64,000 nucleotides of DNA from Saxidomus purpurata. Its lineage: Eukaryota > Mollusca > Bivalvia > Venerida > Veneridae. Made by a program: the position numbers and the translations under genes. Positions 35,398-48,149 of this stretch are shown here, one piece after another. Location: the NCBI GenBank assembly GCA_022818135.1, contig JAFMSR010000002.1, forward strand, positions 57,723,687 to 57,787,686, in the 5' to 3' direction. The first letter of the stretch is position 1, and each line of letters starts with the position of its first letter. Under the pieces are notes generated by a model that worked only from the letters and a program-made list of their open reading frames with translations, had not been told where the DNA came from and did not search any database.

Positions 35398-36990
35398 TTT
35401 GCTCAGTGAGTACTGTTTTGTGAGCACTACTCACAGTGAGTGTTGTTCAGTGAGCACTTCTCACAGTGAGCATTGTTCAGTGAGCACTTCTCACATTGAG
35501 CATTGCTCAGTGACCACTTCTCAAGGTGAGCATTGTTCAGTGAGCACTACTCACAGTGAGCATTGTTCAGTGAGCACTTCTCAAGGTGAGCATTGTTCAG
35601 TGAGCACTTCTCACTGTGAGCATTGTTCAGTGAGCACTTCTCACAGTGAGCATTGTTCAGTGATCACTTCTCACAGGTGGGCATTGTTCAGTGAGCACTT
35701 CTAGGGGCATTGTTCAGTGACACTTCTCACAGTGAGCATTGTTCAGTGAGCATTTTCATGAGCACTTCTCAAGGCTGAGCATTGTTCAGAGAGCATTACT
35801 CATAGTAAGCATTGTTCAGTGAGCACTATTCAAAGGTGAGCATTGTTCAGTGAGCACTTCTCAAAGTGAGCATTGTTCAGTGAGCATGTGAGAAGTGCTC
35901 ACTGAACAATGCAGTGCCATTGTTCAGTGAGCACTTAACACTCAAGGTCGTGAGCATTGTTCAGTGAGTACTTCTCACAGTGAGCATTGTTCAGTAAGCA
36001 CTTTTCAAGGTGAGCATTGTTCAGTGAGCAATTCTCACGATGAGTGTTGTTCATTGAGCACTTTTCACAGTGAGCATTGTTCAGTGAGAACTTCTCAATG
36101 TGAGCTTTGTTCAGTGAGCACTTTTCAAGGTGAGCATTGTTCAGTGAGCAATTCTCACGATGAGTGTTGTTCGTTGAGCACTTCTCACAGTGAGTGTTGT
36201 TCAGTGACCAATTCTCACAGTGAGTGTTGATCAGTGAGCCTTACTCACATTGAGCATTGTTCAGTGAGCACTTCTCACTGTGAGCATTATTCAGAGAGCA
36301 CTTCTCAACATGAGCATTGTTCAGTGAGCAATTCTCACAGTGAGCATTGTTCAGTGAGCATTTCTCAAAGTGAGCATGATGCAGTGAACACTTCACACGG
36401 TGAGCGTTGTTTATTGAGTGTTGTTTAGTGACCAATTGTCACAGTGAGTGTTGTTCAGTGAGCACTTCTCATGGTGAGCATTGTTCAGTGAGCACTTCTC
36501 ACGGTGAGCATTGTTCAGTGAGCACTTCTCACGGTTAGCATTGTTCAGTAAGCACTTCTCACAGTGAATGTTGATCAGTGAGCACTACTCACATTGAGCC
36601 TTGTTCAGTGAGCATTTCTCACATTCAGCATTGTTCTTTAAGAGCTACTAAATTTGAGCATTTTTCAGTGAGCACTTCACACTGTGAGCATTGTTCAGTG
36701 AGCACTACTCACAAGAGTACTACTCACGTTGATTACTATTCATTGAGCGCTACTCACAGTGAAATCTTTTCAGTGAGAACTACTGATGGTGATGATTGTT
36801 CAGTGAGCACTGTCCAGTGAGCACTACTCATATTGAGTACTGTTCAGTGAGGACTTTTGATGGTGAGTACTAGTCACGTTGATAACTGTTCAGTGAGCAC
36901 TTCTCACAATGAGTACTGTTCAGTGAGCACTACTCACAGTGAGATCTTTCCAGTGAGCACTACTGATGGTAATCATTGTGTAGTGATCCT
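35398..36990. repeat. 30-bp minisatellite, about 50 copies
   Basis: The tandem unit is AGTGAGCATTGTTCAGTGAG plus CACTTCTCAC, 30 bp. Because 30 is a multiple of three, all frames stay open for long stretches: plus-strand SEHCSVSTSH decapeptide repeats, minus-strand NNAHCEKCSL. Small indels break the frames repeatedly (for example near 35690-35760 and 35885-35950, the latter also holding an inverted unit), and no flanking exon or start context is seen. I read it as a minisatellite, not a gene. Units become more divergent after about 36600. Confidence 0.9.
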
Positions 36991-37010
36991 AGACTTGTGA
37001 ATATCTAGAA

Positions 37011-37041
37011 GCCCAGTTAGCTCAGTGGTTACTGGGTAGAT
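37011..37041 (+). repeat. truncated tRNA-like copy
   Basis: GCCCAGTTAGCTCAGTGGTT is directly followed by ACTGGGTAGATG, so the anticodon and T arms are deleted. It shares left flank (GAATATCTAGAA) and right flank (GATGTTTTCTCACTAAAGTTAC) with the fuller copy at 37276-37348, so it derives from a local duplication of that unit. Confidence 0.6.
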
Positions 37042-37275
37042 GTTTTCTCACTAAAGTTACTTCATTGGCGAAGAGGTTAAAACGGACAGTTGTGGGTTTA
37101 TAAGGCTATAGAACGGTTCTTAGTGAATCAGGGAGCATGCAGTATTTGCAGGGGCTATCATCGATGTCCCGCTCAACAGTTATACAGTTCCAATGTATAA
37201 AAGTTCCACTGGTAAAAGCCTTCAAAAATAAAGTGGAGAAGAGTGTAGTGATCCTAGGCTTCTGAATATCTAGAA

Positions 37276-37348
37276 GCCCAGTTAGCTCAGTTGGTTAGAG
37301 CATCTGACTTGCAAGAAGAAGGTCATGGGTTCGAATCCTACACTGGGT
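37276..37348 (+). tRNA. tRNA-like sequence, Ala (TGC)-like, probably a pseudogene or SINE head
   Basis: A 73-nt cloverleaf-like sequence. The acceptor arms GCCCAGT/ACTGGGT pair (one G-U). A D arm with box A (TTAGCTCAGTTGG), an anticodon loop CTTGCAA (TGC), and a T arm with GGTTCGAATCC are present. The anticodon stem (TCTGA against GAAGA) is poorly paired, which argues against a working tRNA. A truncated copy lies 265 bp upstream with the same flanks. Confidence 0.45.
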
Positions 37349-37369
37349 AGATGTTTTCTCACTAAAGTT

Positions 37370-38107
37370 ACTTGAACTGTTTTAATTGAAACAAAGAACA
37401 TAAACAATGTTGAAGTAAACAACTACATGTATATATTTTAATTTTAGGAAACAATATCTTATGCTTAGAAGGTTCAGACATTTTTTTAGACTTTTTGATA
37501 CGCCCAATGGTATGCAGAATGACGAACTCAATTAAGTAAATACAAACCTGGGCAATTAAATTGGCGCTAATTACATGCAAAGTAACTAAATTATGATCTA
37601 TTGTTGTAGTAATTAAACTCTGTTGTGATGGCGATATTTTGCTTTATTCATGCGAATGTTGTAAAAAATATCTCTACAACAAATTATCATCTATTTGAAA
37701 TGAATGTTCCGCGAGATTTTCTAATCAGTGAAGTGAGAAAATCGCGAAAATACACACGTAGGATCTACTCGTCCTTTGAGAAAATTATATGTTTTAAGAC
37801 TGCATTAAAAGACTTTCATTAAAATGAAGTTCCATATTGGTCTACTTGAGCGAGCGAGGAAAATTTGAGCATCTTAAAGCCATTTTTGGTCTTTTTTGCG
37901 AGAACGACGGGTACGATCCGGATATATCGCTTGTGACTCTCACCCCCCTCAAACTTTCATTTTTATTGCATTTTCAGGACAATTAAGTTTTAGATCTTTG
38001 CTTGCGATGTATATGCACGTGCGTAATCCGCGTAACGGCAGCTACGAATTAAGCACTTGGAACTCCTCCCACTCTCTGAAGTCTTCTCCTTTTTTCTTCT
38101 ATGAACT
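37370..38107. other. intergenic, no gene recognised
   Basis: AT-rich sequence up to the inner end of the right duplication arm. The open frames at 37625-37822 and 37896-38117 have no family resemblance or splice context. A GCGAGATTTTCTAATCAGTGAAG-type dispersed repeat fragment is present near 37710. Confidence 0.45.
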
Positions 38108-39774
38108 CTTTCAATGACAAGAACAAATTAAGTTAGACTAGAACAGAACTTTTACTCTACATTCTTACATGTACATATAATACACAAGAGAATGTTTTAT
38201 GCAAAACTGCTAAACAGTAAAAAAGATATCTGACAATTTCTTCTGAATCAGTCTTTCTAATAAACAGTATGCACACTACATTTAATTGTGTATAACGATG
38301 GCTTGCCAATTGTCAGTTCTAGAGTGAACAACAGTTTGATTAGCGGACTAGTATTAGAAACAAGAACATTATGATGTCAAGAATTATAATACAATACAAT
38401 AAGTTTTATTTTAAGTCGGCAAGAGAAAGAATTACAATGATACAACATAAGCTCTTGAGAGCTCTTGAACAGACTATAACATAAGAAAACAGGAAATAAC
38501 ATATTGATAAAAGTAGCTACAATACAATGTGTTTATTAAGAACATTTAAACTGATTTCCAAGAGTTAGCTATAGCTAAAATCTGTGCTGAGGCTACTGAT
38601 CTGGAGTTACATCGCACTGTGCTACATAACATAGTAGTAAATATCTGTATAAAAGACTGCATTGCACTTCTTTCTTGTTTTGTGATATTTGATCTTATAA
38701 TGATATAAACAATATCCTTTAAAGAGTTGTTTACACACTAATAAAGTTTGACAGGCCAGCGTTATTAATTACTGCGCATTAGAACTCCACACCATGTTTT
38801 ATTAACAGTTAAACAATGTTTGAACATACACTTAGTTATTCAGAACACATACACAGTTGTTTTACCTTAAAATTGCAGTTCCACTCAGTTCATTTAAAAC
38901 AATGAATTCCATCTGAAACACCTGAAATATGATGTTGTGTTTTTTTCTGCAAACTTTCTCCACAAGATCAACTATAGCTTTACATAATTACATAGATAAA
39001 ACCTAGCCCACTATTTACAACTTGACCAATGTTTTAAACATGCCTTCAAACCAGTTAACAGAATCTTGATCTAAACAGGACTTTATGAATTTATTTCAAC
39101 ATTGAGGCATATCAACCTATCAGTTCTCTGTTTGAATACTGTAAAAGTCAGGGTTTTTTGCGAGGTTTTTATTTTCGCTTATTTTCTCAGATGAAGCACT
39201 CCGCAAATTAATCAAACTTACTAAAATAACAAACAAACAATGGTTTTATATGAAACAGTGCTCACTCCTGAATAAAAAAACTGACGAAATAAGCAACACG
39301 TGAATATAATAAAATCAAATCAAATGTGTAGGGTGATGTGATATTTACTACAGATCTTAAGCCATATTTAGGTCATACTCCATATAATGACATTTCAATT
39401 CATAAATTAGAGATTATGCAATAAATGCATATGATATTTGAAAACTAAAATGAAATGTTTTCAGTATTTTCTTTTTTAATTGTGTACCTCTTCTTTTTGA
39501 TTCAAGAGTCAATGTCATTTCTTTGTATGCAAGTGTCAATGTCACTACCAGGTCTCTAACGTGCAGTTGAATGTCTCTATGATATATCTTAGTTTCTATT
39601 CAGAATAATTCTGCTTAGTATTATACAAATCCATTTCTACAGAAACAGCCTCCTTCTTACACCACTGTGAATCAATCACAATGTACAGCTGAAATCTCTC
39701 CAGTGTTCCAATTCATCTTGATCCTCATTTTCCTTGTCTCCTGTACTAGCACTGCATTCTCAGATGATGGTATT

Positions 39775-42700
39775 TTATTTGTTTACCAGTGAGAGAACAT
39801 CATCAAAGCGCTCCATGAACAAATCTACATGTTTGTTTTGGAACAGTAAAGTTGGTCGAAACCTCAGGGTCGCCTCTCCGCAGGCTCCTGTATGAATACC
39901 TAAAAAACAATCCAGAAAATGACTTTAACATACAAACTTCACAAAAAAGAAAACAAGTACACAGCAAACCTGCAGTCTGTTGTTTCAGGATTTATTTTGA
40001 ATTAACTTTGAAAAGACATAATTGTTAACCATATCTGCTTACATCCTGTACTAAAATGTTGTAAGCTAGTTATACAAGTTTTGTCCAGTATTCAGTTTAA
40101 ATATCAGTTAATTTAATTAGAAAGTCGGAAGTGAACAAATACCAAATCATTTAAGCAATGGAGAAAGATTCCACATTAGATTATCTGTAACCTATGTTAC
40201 CTTTCTTGCGAAGACTTGCCATAACTTTATCTCTAGTTGCTGCATCACAGAAGTCAATTGCACACAATGTACCAAGTCCTCGAGACTTCTGCAATATTCC
40301 TGGGTACTTAGCCTGGAAAAACGGGAATAGTTACATTTAACAACTACAGTGTAGGAGTATAACCCTATACCATATTTCAACCACAATAGCTATAAATGAT
40401 ATATAATGACCGACAACAAACTGAAATAATACAGAAGGGACAGTTGCCATAGGACTGACCATATGATGAAATAATCCAAGGTTTGGTTATTGACATTAAT
40501 CTAAATTTGTGGGTATCACATTTTGTGGATTTTTAATAAAATAGAGTTTTGAAGTTAACTGAATTGACAATTCCACTTTTTTCTTCAGAAAGTGGAAAAG
40601 TTGAACTGTTTTTCGCTGGGATCTTAAATTTGTGAATTGACCAACCCATGAAAATTAGTGACCCACGAAAATTAGTGGTTTTACAGTAGCAGGGATTAAA
40701 AGGACTTTCACTGATAGAGAGGTGAAAGTTAAAGCCGATCTGACTATAAAATGAAGTTATACAGAAGTTATACACTTGGGTCTGCTACAAAAATAAACTA
40801 TGAAAGACACTGAGCATACCTCCATCTGTTTGAGCTGTAACAACAGGTATTCCCCTGTAACTTTAACATGGTCTAAAAGGTTGTCTCTCTGAATGACTTT
40901 CACCACTTCTTCCAACAACGTGATCTTGCTTGAATCACCTACCCATGTGTTAAATATCCTGTAACCCTGGAGAAAGTGGAATGTATTTATGAACTATATC
41001 AAAGGAAACTGAGTTAATTTAAGTATAAATTTGGTAATTACAACATATGTTACTGTGGTACATTTATTCATACAGTAAAAATATTTCAAGGTAAGAGCTA
41101 CTTAGCATTAAACAACTACTGTACCATAATCGTGTGCGTATAGAATGCACTTGTGTATAACACGCATTGAATTTTTTTTGAGACAGTCTGGATAAAAATT
41201 GTCATCTGTTTTATAGAACACACTTAGAATTGAGTATTAATACTTGCAAGCTTTATTTTCATGATATTCATAAAGTTATTGAGTATTTCTACACAAATTT
41301 CTATACATATTAATTTTTGTGTCATATTAAATACCAATTTGGGCTACAAATATATTTACAACACCAAAAATTGGCAGTGCTAGGCTATTAATATACTCAA
41401 TACAAATGTACATATTAATTCAGTATAGTATTACAGGGAATTTCAAGTTGTGTGACACAGGACTGGTACCTCTTTAGGTCTAAATGATGATTTGTGATAG
41501 AATCCACCTGTGAGCATTTTCTTGCTGAATGTGACAACATCTGGTGAATCTGTAAGGTTGAAGTGTTCATGTGCCCAGAACTTTCCTGTTGCCCCACACC
41601 CTGTCTGTACCTCATCAAGCAGGTACCCCAAATCTCTCTATAAATAATACATCTCAGATATAACCTTTAGATCACTGTAATGTTAACAAGTACTGTGAAT
41701 GAATGCAGATCTCATATAAAATCATGGGCCTAAATTTAATGGAGTTTTAATAAATTGCGATTTTGTTGTGGATTTCATTTTTGAATAGCAAATGGTAATT
41801 TTGAGAGGTTTTTCTCTGGGATCTAATTTCGTGGATCAAACCACCTTTGAAATCAATGAAAATTAATGCCCTTCAAACATTTAAATTTTCACAGCATGAT
41901 ATAAACCTTTCTGTATGAGCATCACAATAATTATACCACCCTACATGGCAACATCAATGAAGCGGCAATGAAAATGCAAAAAGTTAAACTTAAAACTGTT
42001 TCTTTCAAAAATGTATTAAGCCTGGTTTAACAAATAAATCAGATTTTATTTTTCAGTGTTGTATGAAGAACTTTTTTTAAATATGACTGTCTTTTCTGGG
42101 CTTATTTAGAACTAAGAGTAGTTTGTTGCTATGGTAACAATAATGTCTAATATGGATGTCTTTTTTATGCTTTTTTCAGATGAATCTGCACAAAATAATA
42201 TGGCTATTTAAACTAAAAGTAAAAATACTCAAGCAATACTGAAGTGAACAATTTTCAGCATAATTTTGTGTTTGATCCACTTTTATCATGATTTAGAAAG
42301 GTAAATTATGAGGCTATGGCTGGTTATTTTGCACAAGATGGTATAAAACTCAGTAAAAGTTGGCAATTATTTCCTGAGACCCTGTAAAAACCATAGCAAA
42401 ATAACCCCATTCACAGGTTGGGTAATATTGTCGTTACTGAAAGGGAAGCCTGTTCTTGGATATATGTTGCCTCTTATTTATTACCTGATTGTTTACTTGT
42501 CCAAGCAACTGTGGAAACGAAAGTCACACCCCATATTGTACGCATACGCCTGCAGACTACAATTCTTCAATGGCATTTTGATCAAAATTTTAAAAATTTT
42601 GGGCTAATCTTGCTATTACCTGCCTGCAATACCCAAGTGCAATTTTTCCAAACATTTATGTTTATGTATTCAAACAAATGTGTTAAATGCCAGATTTCAT

Positions 42701-45700
42701 CAAGAAAGGTGGCGATGAACTTGCAAACCAGTGACATGTTGCCTGGTGTTATGGTAAGCTGTTGATCTACTTTGTCTCATGGTTTCTTTATCTGGTGCAT
42801 ATGAGGCCTGTATGGCTGGTTGTTACTTCACTTAGGATGATATAAAGCATTAAGAAGATGTTTATTACCTTGCTAGTTATATCCCTGAGACCCTGGAAAA
42901 ACTCTGCAGAAGCATAATTATCTCCCCCTTCACACTGTATGGGTTCAATGATTATCCCAGCGACAGGGAAGCCCTTCTTGTTATATTCTTCTATCTTATC
43001 TTCTACCTGGAATAAAATCATAACAATTAAGCATCTGTGAATAAAAACGAAAGTCGAGCAACACATATTGTACCAGCATACAGCCTGCAGACTAAAATTC
43101 TTCAATGGCATTTTGATCTCCACTTTTTATAATTGGCCTAATCAGTGCTCAAATTTCCCTACAACCCAAGTGATCAAATTTCCTTACAAACTTTAAGTTC
43201 TCTTCAGGGAGATGAATATAAATGGGAAATTTCATCAAGAAAAGAGTGGCTCTGATGAAACTCAAACCCATGTCATGGCTTGACTGGTGTGTATGGTACA
43301 GCTATGTCATGGCTTGACTGGTGTGTATGGTACAGCTATGCCATGGTTTGACTGGCATGTATGGTACAGCTATGCCATGGCTTGACTGGCGTGTATGGTA
43401 CAGCTATGCCATGGCTTGACTGGTGTGTATGGTACAGCTATGCCATGGCTTGACTGGCGTGTATGGTACAGCTATGCCATGGCTTGACTGGTGTGTATGG
43501 TACAGCTATGCCATGGCTTGACTGGTGTGTATGGTACAGCTATGCCATGGGACTTAGTGCACTATGTATGTAGTTTGTTTTTACAAACCTCCTCAAGGAT
43601 CTTGTTTTCTTCTGCCCTGTTTTCAGCTACATTATCCTCCAGCGGGTATTTAAGGTTTGGAAATCTAACAAACGGCCAGTCAGGGGCTGGAACATCCAGC
43701 TTGTGTAGCCATTTGGAGTGAGTACAAGCAAGAGCACCTGAATATACAAGTTGCTTGAGGAATAAAATCATTTGGATAAAAAAACAACATAAAAACACTC
43801 TCATTCAAGTGCGAGTTATTTTTGACTATAGTAAGTACATGTCATACCTCAGACCCATCAAGTCTAAGAATTTTCAGGGATTATATGGAGACTTTCACTT
43901 AATGTTTAAGCAGAAGATTCAAAAATTGTCTTTCCAGTGAGAAATATACTAGTATGTGTAAGACTAATATACTTAAGGACATAAGTTGTGCATGGTACGC
44001 ATAAACTATCACAAAAGTTGAAATCAAATAATTTGTTAAACCTGGAGCAATAATATTCATCCCAGGTTAAATAATTGTAAAAACATAAGAATTTCATCGT
44101 TATGAAAGCGATTTACAAAAATTTGCTCAATTCACTTGGACAGTACTTTATCAATAACTTTGCATACAAAAATTAAAAGTAACTTTAAATTTTTTTTTAA
44201 CCTTGCAGAACTCTTGTCCTTATAACAAGTATATAACAAAATGCCATTTAATATATTGTCAAATGATAAGCAGACAGAAAATTACCACATAATCAGACAA
44301 TTTCCTTCAACTTCATAAATAGTAATTCAGAAACATAAACGTATAGTTGAGAGTAAAGCCATTTGCATTACAAAAGCTCAACATTAGGGGCAATTGATTT
44401 AATGAGTATAAAGTTGGCACACAGGAGTATTTCATGCTACATACCCATGGTTCTTCCATGAAAGGAATTATTGAAAGACAGGATACTGAGTTGAGGGGAT
44501 CCTGGGGCCTCATTTACAATGCATGACTGCAGGGCCTCTTTGCTTGGCGCCTTGCCATCTCTCCGAACATTCTAAAATAAAAAATAGTTTAAATTATTTA
44601 CAGTGCCTGAAGTTTATTTCCTCATTGAGCGTGAAAAAGAGGCTGTTTAATATAAATCTTATAGTAAATTCCTTATCTATTAGACCACTAACATGGGTTA
44701 GGAAATATCCTACCTTGCGATCTTGGTCATAAAGAACTCATTGAAAACATTTAATTTAAATTATTGCACCTACAGTGCATGTATTTGAATCAGCTCTGGT
44801 TTTTAATCCGATAGAGCAGCATGGGCATTAACTCTTGTTTGTATTTAAAGAGAGGTTATACAATGTCATGTAGTACAGAGGTATGTTGTATGTCAGATCT
44901 TTGACAAAAAGAAGTTCAGGGCTTTATCTAGCTAAGAAATAAGTTTTTTTTGGGTTGGTTTGGTTTTGATTTAAACACCCATTTTTCATTCGTATTTCAG
45001 TCATTTACAGGCAGGCAGCTTACCTAACCATCGTTCCGGGGAAGGATCAGTACTAGACCCCTATCCTCCGTTAGAAACTGCCAACTTTCTCACATAAAGA
45101 CTCATGGTTCGTAGCAGGGCTCAAACCCACGACACTCGGGCAGTGCAGTTTACTAACAAAAGACTGCAAAAATTACATACCATATACTTGATAAATATAG
45201 CTTTCAGACCATGCTCTACTGAACAAGCTCCACATGCCATTGTCTGAACATTTGTCATTCCCGGTGGCTGGACCTGTCAAAACATACGCTGGTTATTGTT
45301 CACAAGAGAATTTTTTTAAGCAATTTACAGACAGGTAAAATATTGCATTAAAACATTTGTTCGTGCCTCCGTCAGAATAAGAATGGTGTCAAATCTCATG
45401 TCTTACTCTAATCTAAATGCAGACTAAAATACATGTACAATATTCATAGATATTTGCTATTTGTTTCATAAAATGTAGCCTATGTGAGGTGTACACAGTT
45501 TACTAACAGGCAAAAGACATTCTTTTGACTATCAGTGGCGACTGTGACCTAAGTTAAGACAATTTAACAGGACTGGCTTATCTGGATGGGTAGCATGGCA
45601 TGTATCGCTTTTTTTTATCGCCTTAAGATGCCTATATTTGCATTATTTGAAGTCTGGCCTATAGAATTTAACTTGAACATGACTGTGTACTATACCCACA

Positions 45701-48072
45701 GATAGAAGAGCATTATGTAGCCTGTCTGGCCAGTCTGTTGGTGGGTAAACACCTAGAGCTGGACGGTTGATGAACGAAGACTGAAATGTAATATATGAAA
45801 ACAGAAATAAACTTGGTCTAGCTGTGACTACCCCTAGAAACAGTGAATAACTTGGTGTACAATAAAATTAAGTATTTTCACATCGCAAATTTAAAATACA
45901 GCATCAACAATGAAATTTTGCAACTGTAAATATATCTGATATATCACTGAGATCATGACATGATGAACTCATTTGAAAAAGAAAACATTATTTAAGGAGA
46001 TCATTTATTTAAAAAGTGGTTCAATAATGACTGTGAACTGACGTAAAATAATTGATTGTAATAAAATGCGACCAAAATGTAAAACTCTTGATTTTACTGT
46101 AATGGATGTCTCTGTCTTGTAACCTTGATGAATATTAAACCGCTCTAGCGACAACTTTATGTATAAAGAAAAGAATTTACCAGGTTTTCTGGTTTTGACA
46201 AAGCACTGATTAGTGCAGGATGATTGTAACCTGAAAACAAGAAGAAATCCAAATAAGACATTGATCGCCGGAGACAGAGACAAAATACGGCAATAACACA
46301 TTCTCAAATTGCTTCCTTGCAAAATATCCTGTAATATCCTTTGTAATTGCAGTCTGATGACATGATCTTTTTGATTGGAATTTATCTCGCAGAAGAATAG
46401 TTCGGGATAGGTTCAATGTACTTTAGTGTAGGTTTATTCATCAATGGAAAGTACACATACAGATAGATATAATGGAAAAAAAAAATATGTACAGCGACAT
46501 TTGTCTTGCCATTTCTAGCAGCTTCCTTAAAGTCAAACCAGGTTTCCCATTGTACATGTACTTTAGATATGGACCAGGAGACTGTAGGGCTGAAACCTTA
46601 TTACTAATTCATTTATAAAGTCAATGAATAAAATACACATTCATGATTCCCGACACTCGGAAAGTTTAAATAGGAGTTCTTGTCGTAATAGTACAAATGT
46701 ATAACAAAAAGTAAAACTCCTAAGGGTCTTAACTCTGTCAAACCCTACAAAAACAGAAAATGCTCCTGTCAACATTGATAAAACTCTGAAAAATTGTGTT
46801 CAAATTCTTGCATTATTAGTATATATTACAAGAACTTCAGGTCAAAATATAATATACAGGCATAATTTGAGTATAGTTACCGAGAGGCATTGAGGATATT
46901 TGTGTGTACAGGTCCAACATCACATTGCCGTCTGCATCTGCCAGGTAGTTACCCTGGCTTTTGTCATAATCACAGAAAAAATGGACAGCACCAACATTCT
47001 ATAAATAGAAAATCAGTAAGAAAAGAGTTTCCAGGTAAATTACAACTGATGTTTATTTTGTAAGATCTAATCAGTTAAAATAGTGAAAAATTAAACTTTA
47101 TAATATAATACAGTATTCATTGAACCAGTGTACAAGTAACTCAGGTAAACCATACACTTTTAATAACACAAATAAGTACAGATATGTCAAGATCATGATA
47201 AAACACCTATGAACAAGAAAATTCATTTTTATCCCAAACGATTCAATCAGGTTGAATGTATAACCTTGAGTGTAACTGCTACACTATCAGATAAGTTGAC
47301 AAATGTAGTGAGGTAAAATCTTGTCGATGCACAATAGTTAGTTATCATACATTATGCAGGTTACCTGTATTTGATCATAAAGCATGGGTTACCTATATAT
47401 CAGATGTTACCTGTATTTGATCAAGCTGTTGAATCAGGTCTTTTGATTTAGGTCCTGGGATGTCTGTCACAATGCTTGGTTCACTCGGCTCTGAGACATC
47501 CAGGGACGTCTGGTGTGCTGCTGCCGATGTCACATATCTTTGATCTTTTAGATAAAACATGTGTAGTTATTAAAATGCAGCTATGTTCACAGAATATACA
47601 ATGTCATGAAGTCCATTTAAGTCACATTTTTCTGTAGCAGCCTTGATTTTGCCAAATATTGTCACTTTTTAATTTCTAAATAGATGAGCTTACAAAAGGG
47701 GATATATAACATGTTTTTTCTTAAAATGCTTTTAACAGGCAAAGTTAATCAAATGATAGTTGTTCTCCGTTGTTAAACCAATAAATTGAGTAATAAGTGA
47801 AATTACAAATAACTGAAGTTTACAACATTATATAACTGTCCTACTGTTCCGGTTCACTTGTATATTTAAATATAATATTTACTTTCATCGAGTAATTAAT
47901 AACTACATTATGTTTACAATGCTGTTAACTAGAGAGTAACAAACACAATGATCTTATAAATACATGTAAAATTGTATGTAAACAACAGTAAATATAAACA
48001 ACAGTACTTACAAATACTGATATTTTCCTCAACTTTCCTTAGCAACAAACTCAGTCTCCGAATAGATGACAT
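39775..48072 (-). CDS. ABAT: 4-aminobutyrate aminotransferase, mitochondrial (complete, 13 exons)
   Basis: Minus-strand exons: 48072-48012, 47544-47411, 46998-46881, 46230-46181, 45780-45700, 45273-45181, 44571-44445, 43737-43589, 43006-42869, 41637-41470, 40966-40820, 40312-40201, 39899-39775 (TAA). They total 1503 bp, 500 residues, the length of vertebrate ABAT. The N-terminus [13 protein letters not shown] ... RYVTSAAA is Arg-rich and hydroxylated, as expected for mitochondrial import. C162/C165 (ACGAC) match the [2Fe-2S] ligands. [18 protein letters not shown]325 in LLDEVQTG and K357 in [10 protein letters not shown] (PLP Schiff base) follow the class III aminotransferase plan. An in-frame ATG at 48117 would add 15 residues (MNDSVTIICYKLHVK), but it lies almost at the predicted transcription start, so 48072 is preferred. 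WVGDSSK replaces the usual GDPSK. The enzyme degrades GABA to succinate semialdehyde in the matrix. Confidence 0.96.
42125..42138. promoter_or_regulatory. RFX X-box-like palindrome in ABAT intron 9 (right copy)
   Basis: GTTGCTATGGTAAC, the inverse of the site at 6781-6794 in the left copy. Both halves match the X-box consensus. Its role is unknown. Confidence 0.35.
43271..43553. repeat. 34-bp tandem repeat, 8 copies, in ABAT intron 8
   Basis: The unit is ATGGCTTGACTGGTGTGTAT plus GGTACAGCTATGCC, repeated eight times with TGGTGTG/TGGCGTG/TGGCATG variants. The array ends about 36 bp from the exon 8 donor at 43588. The left arm has just one copy at about 5655-5697. The CATGGC words make each junction palindromic (GCCATGGC). 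Open frames across it are repeat shadows. Confidence 0.93.
44948..45150 (-). mobile_element. SINE-like repeat in ABAT intron 6 (right copy)
   Basis: Counterpart of 4085-4290, with the shared body AGAAACTGCCAACTTTCTCAC and box-B-like GGTTCG/CGAGC sequence in reverse. Its presence in both arms dates the insertion before the duplication. Confidence 0.55.
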
Positions 48073-48149
48073 TTTTACATGAAGTTTATAACAGATAATA
48101 GTGACTGAATCATTCACTACAATTTGCGAGCTGTTTACACTTCTCCCGG

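Larger units (their letters stand above)
38108..47315 (-). repeat. right arm of the ABAT inverted duplication
   Basis: Reverse complement of the left arm (411-17193), and shorter because it lacks most of the insertions found there. The inner edge is at the shared TTGTTCTTGTCATTGAAAGA (about 38108-38130, reversed). The outer edge is at about 47315 inside ABAT intron 2, next to TGACAAATGTAGTGAGGTAAA. Beyond that edge the ABAT gene continues with exons 2 and 1, which the left arm does not show. This arm therefore looks like the original locus. Confidence 0.85.

Noticed and set aside
35399..36820. Possible Cys/Ser-rich structural protein gene from the 30-bp repeats
   Set aside because: The frame breaks several times, units occur in every variant, and there is no exon, promoter or splice context. 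It is better explained as a minisatellite.
42418..42765. 115-codon plus-strand frame in right-arm intron 9
   Set aside because: No family match; it lies within an ABAT intron, with only partial counterpart in the left arm, and looks like chance.
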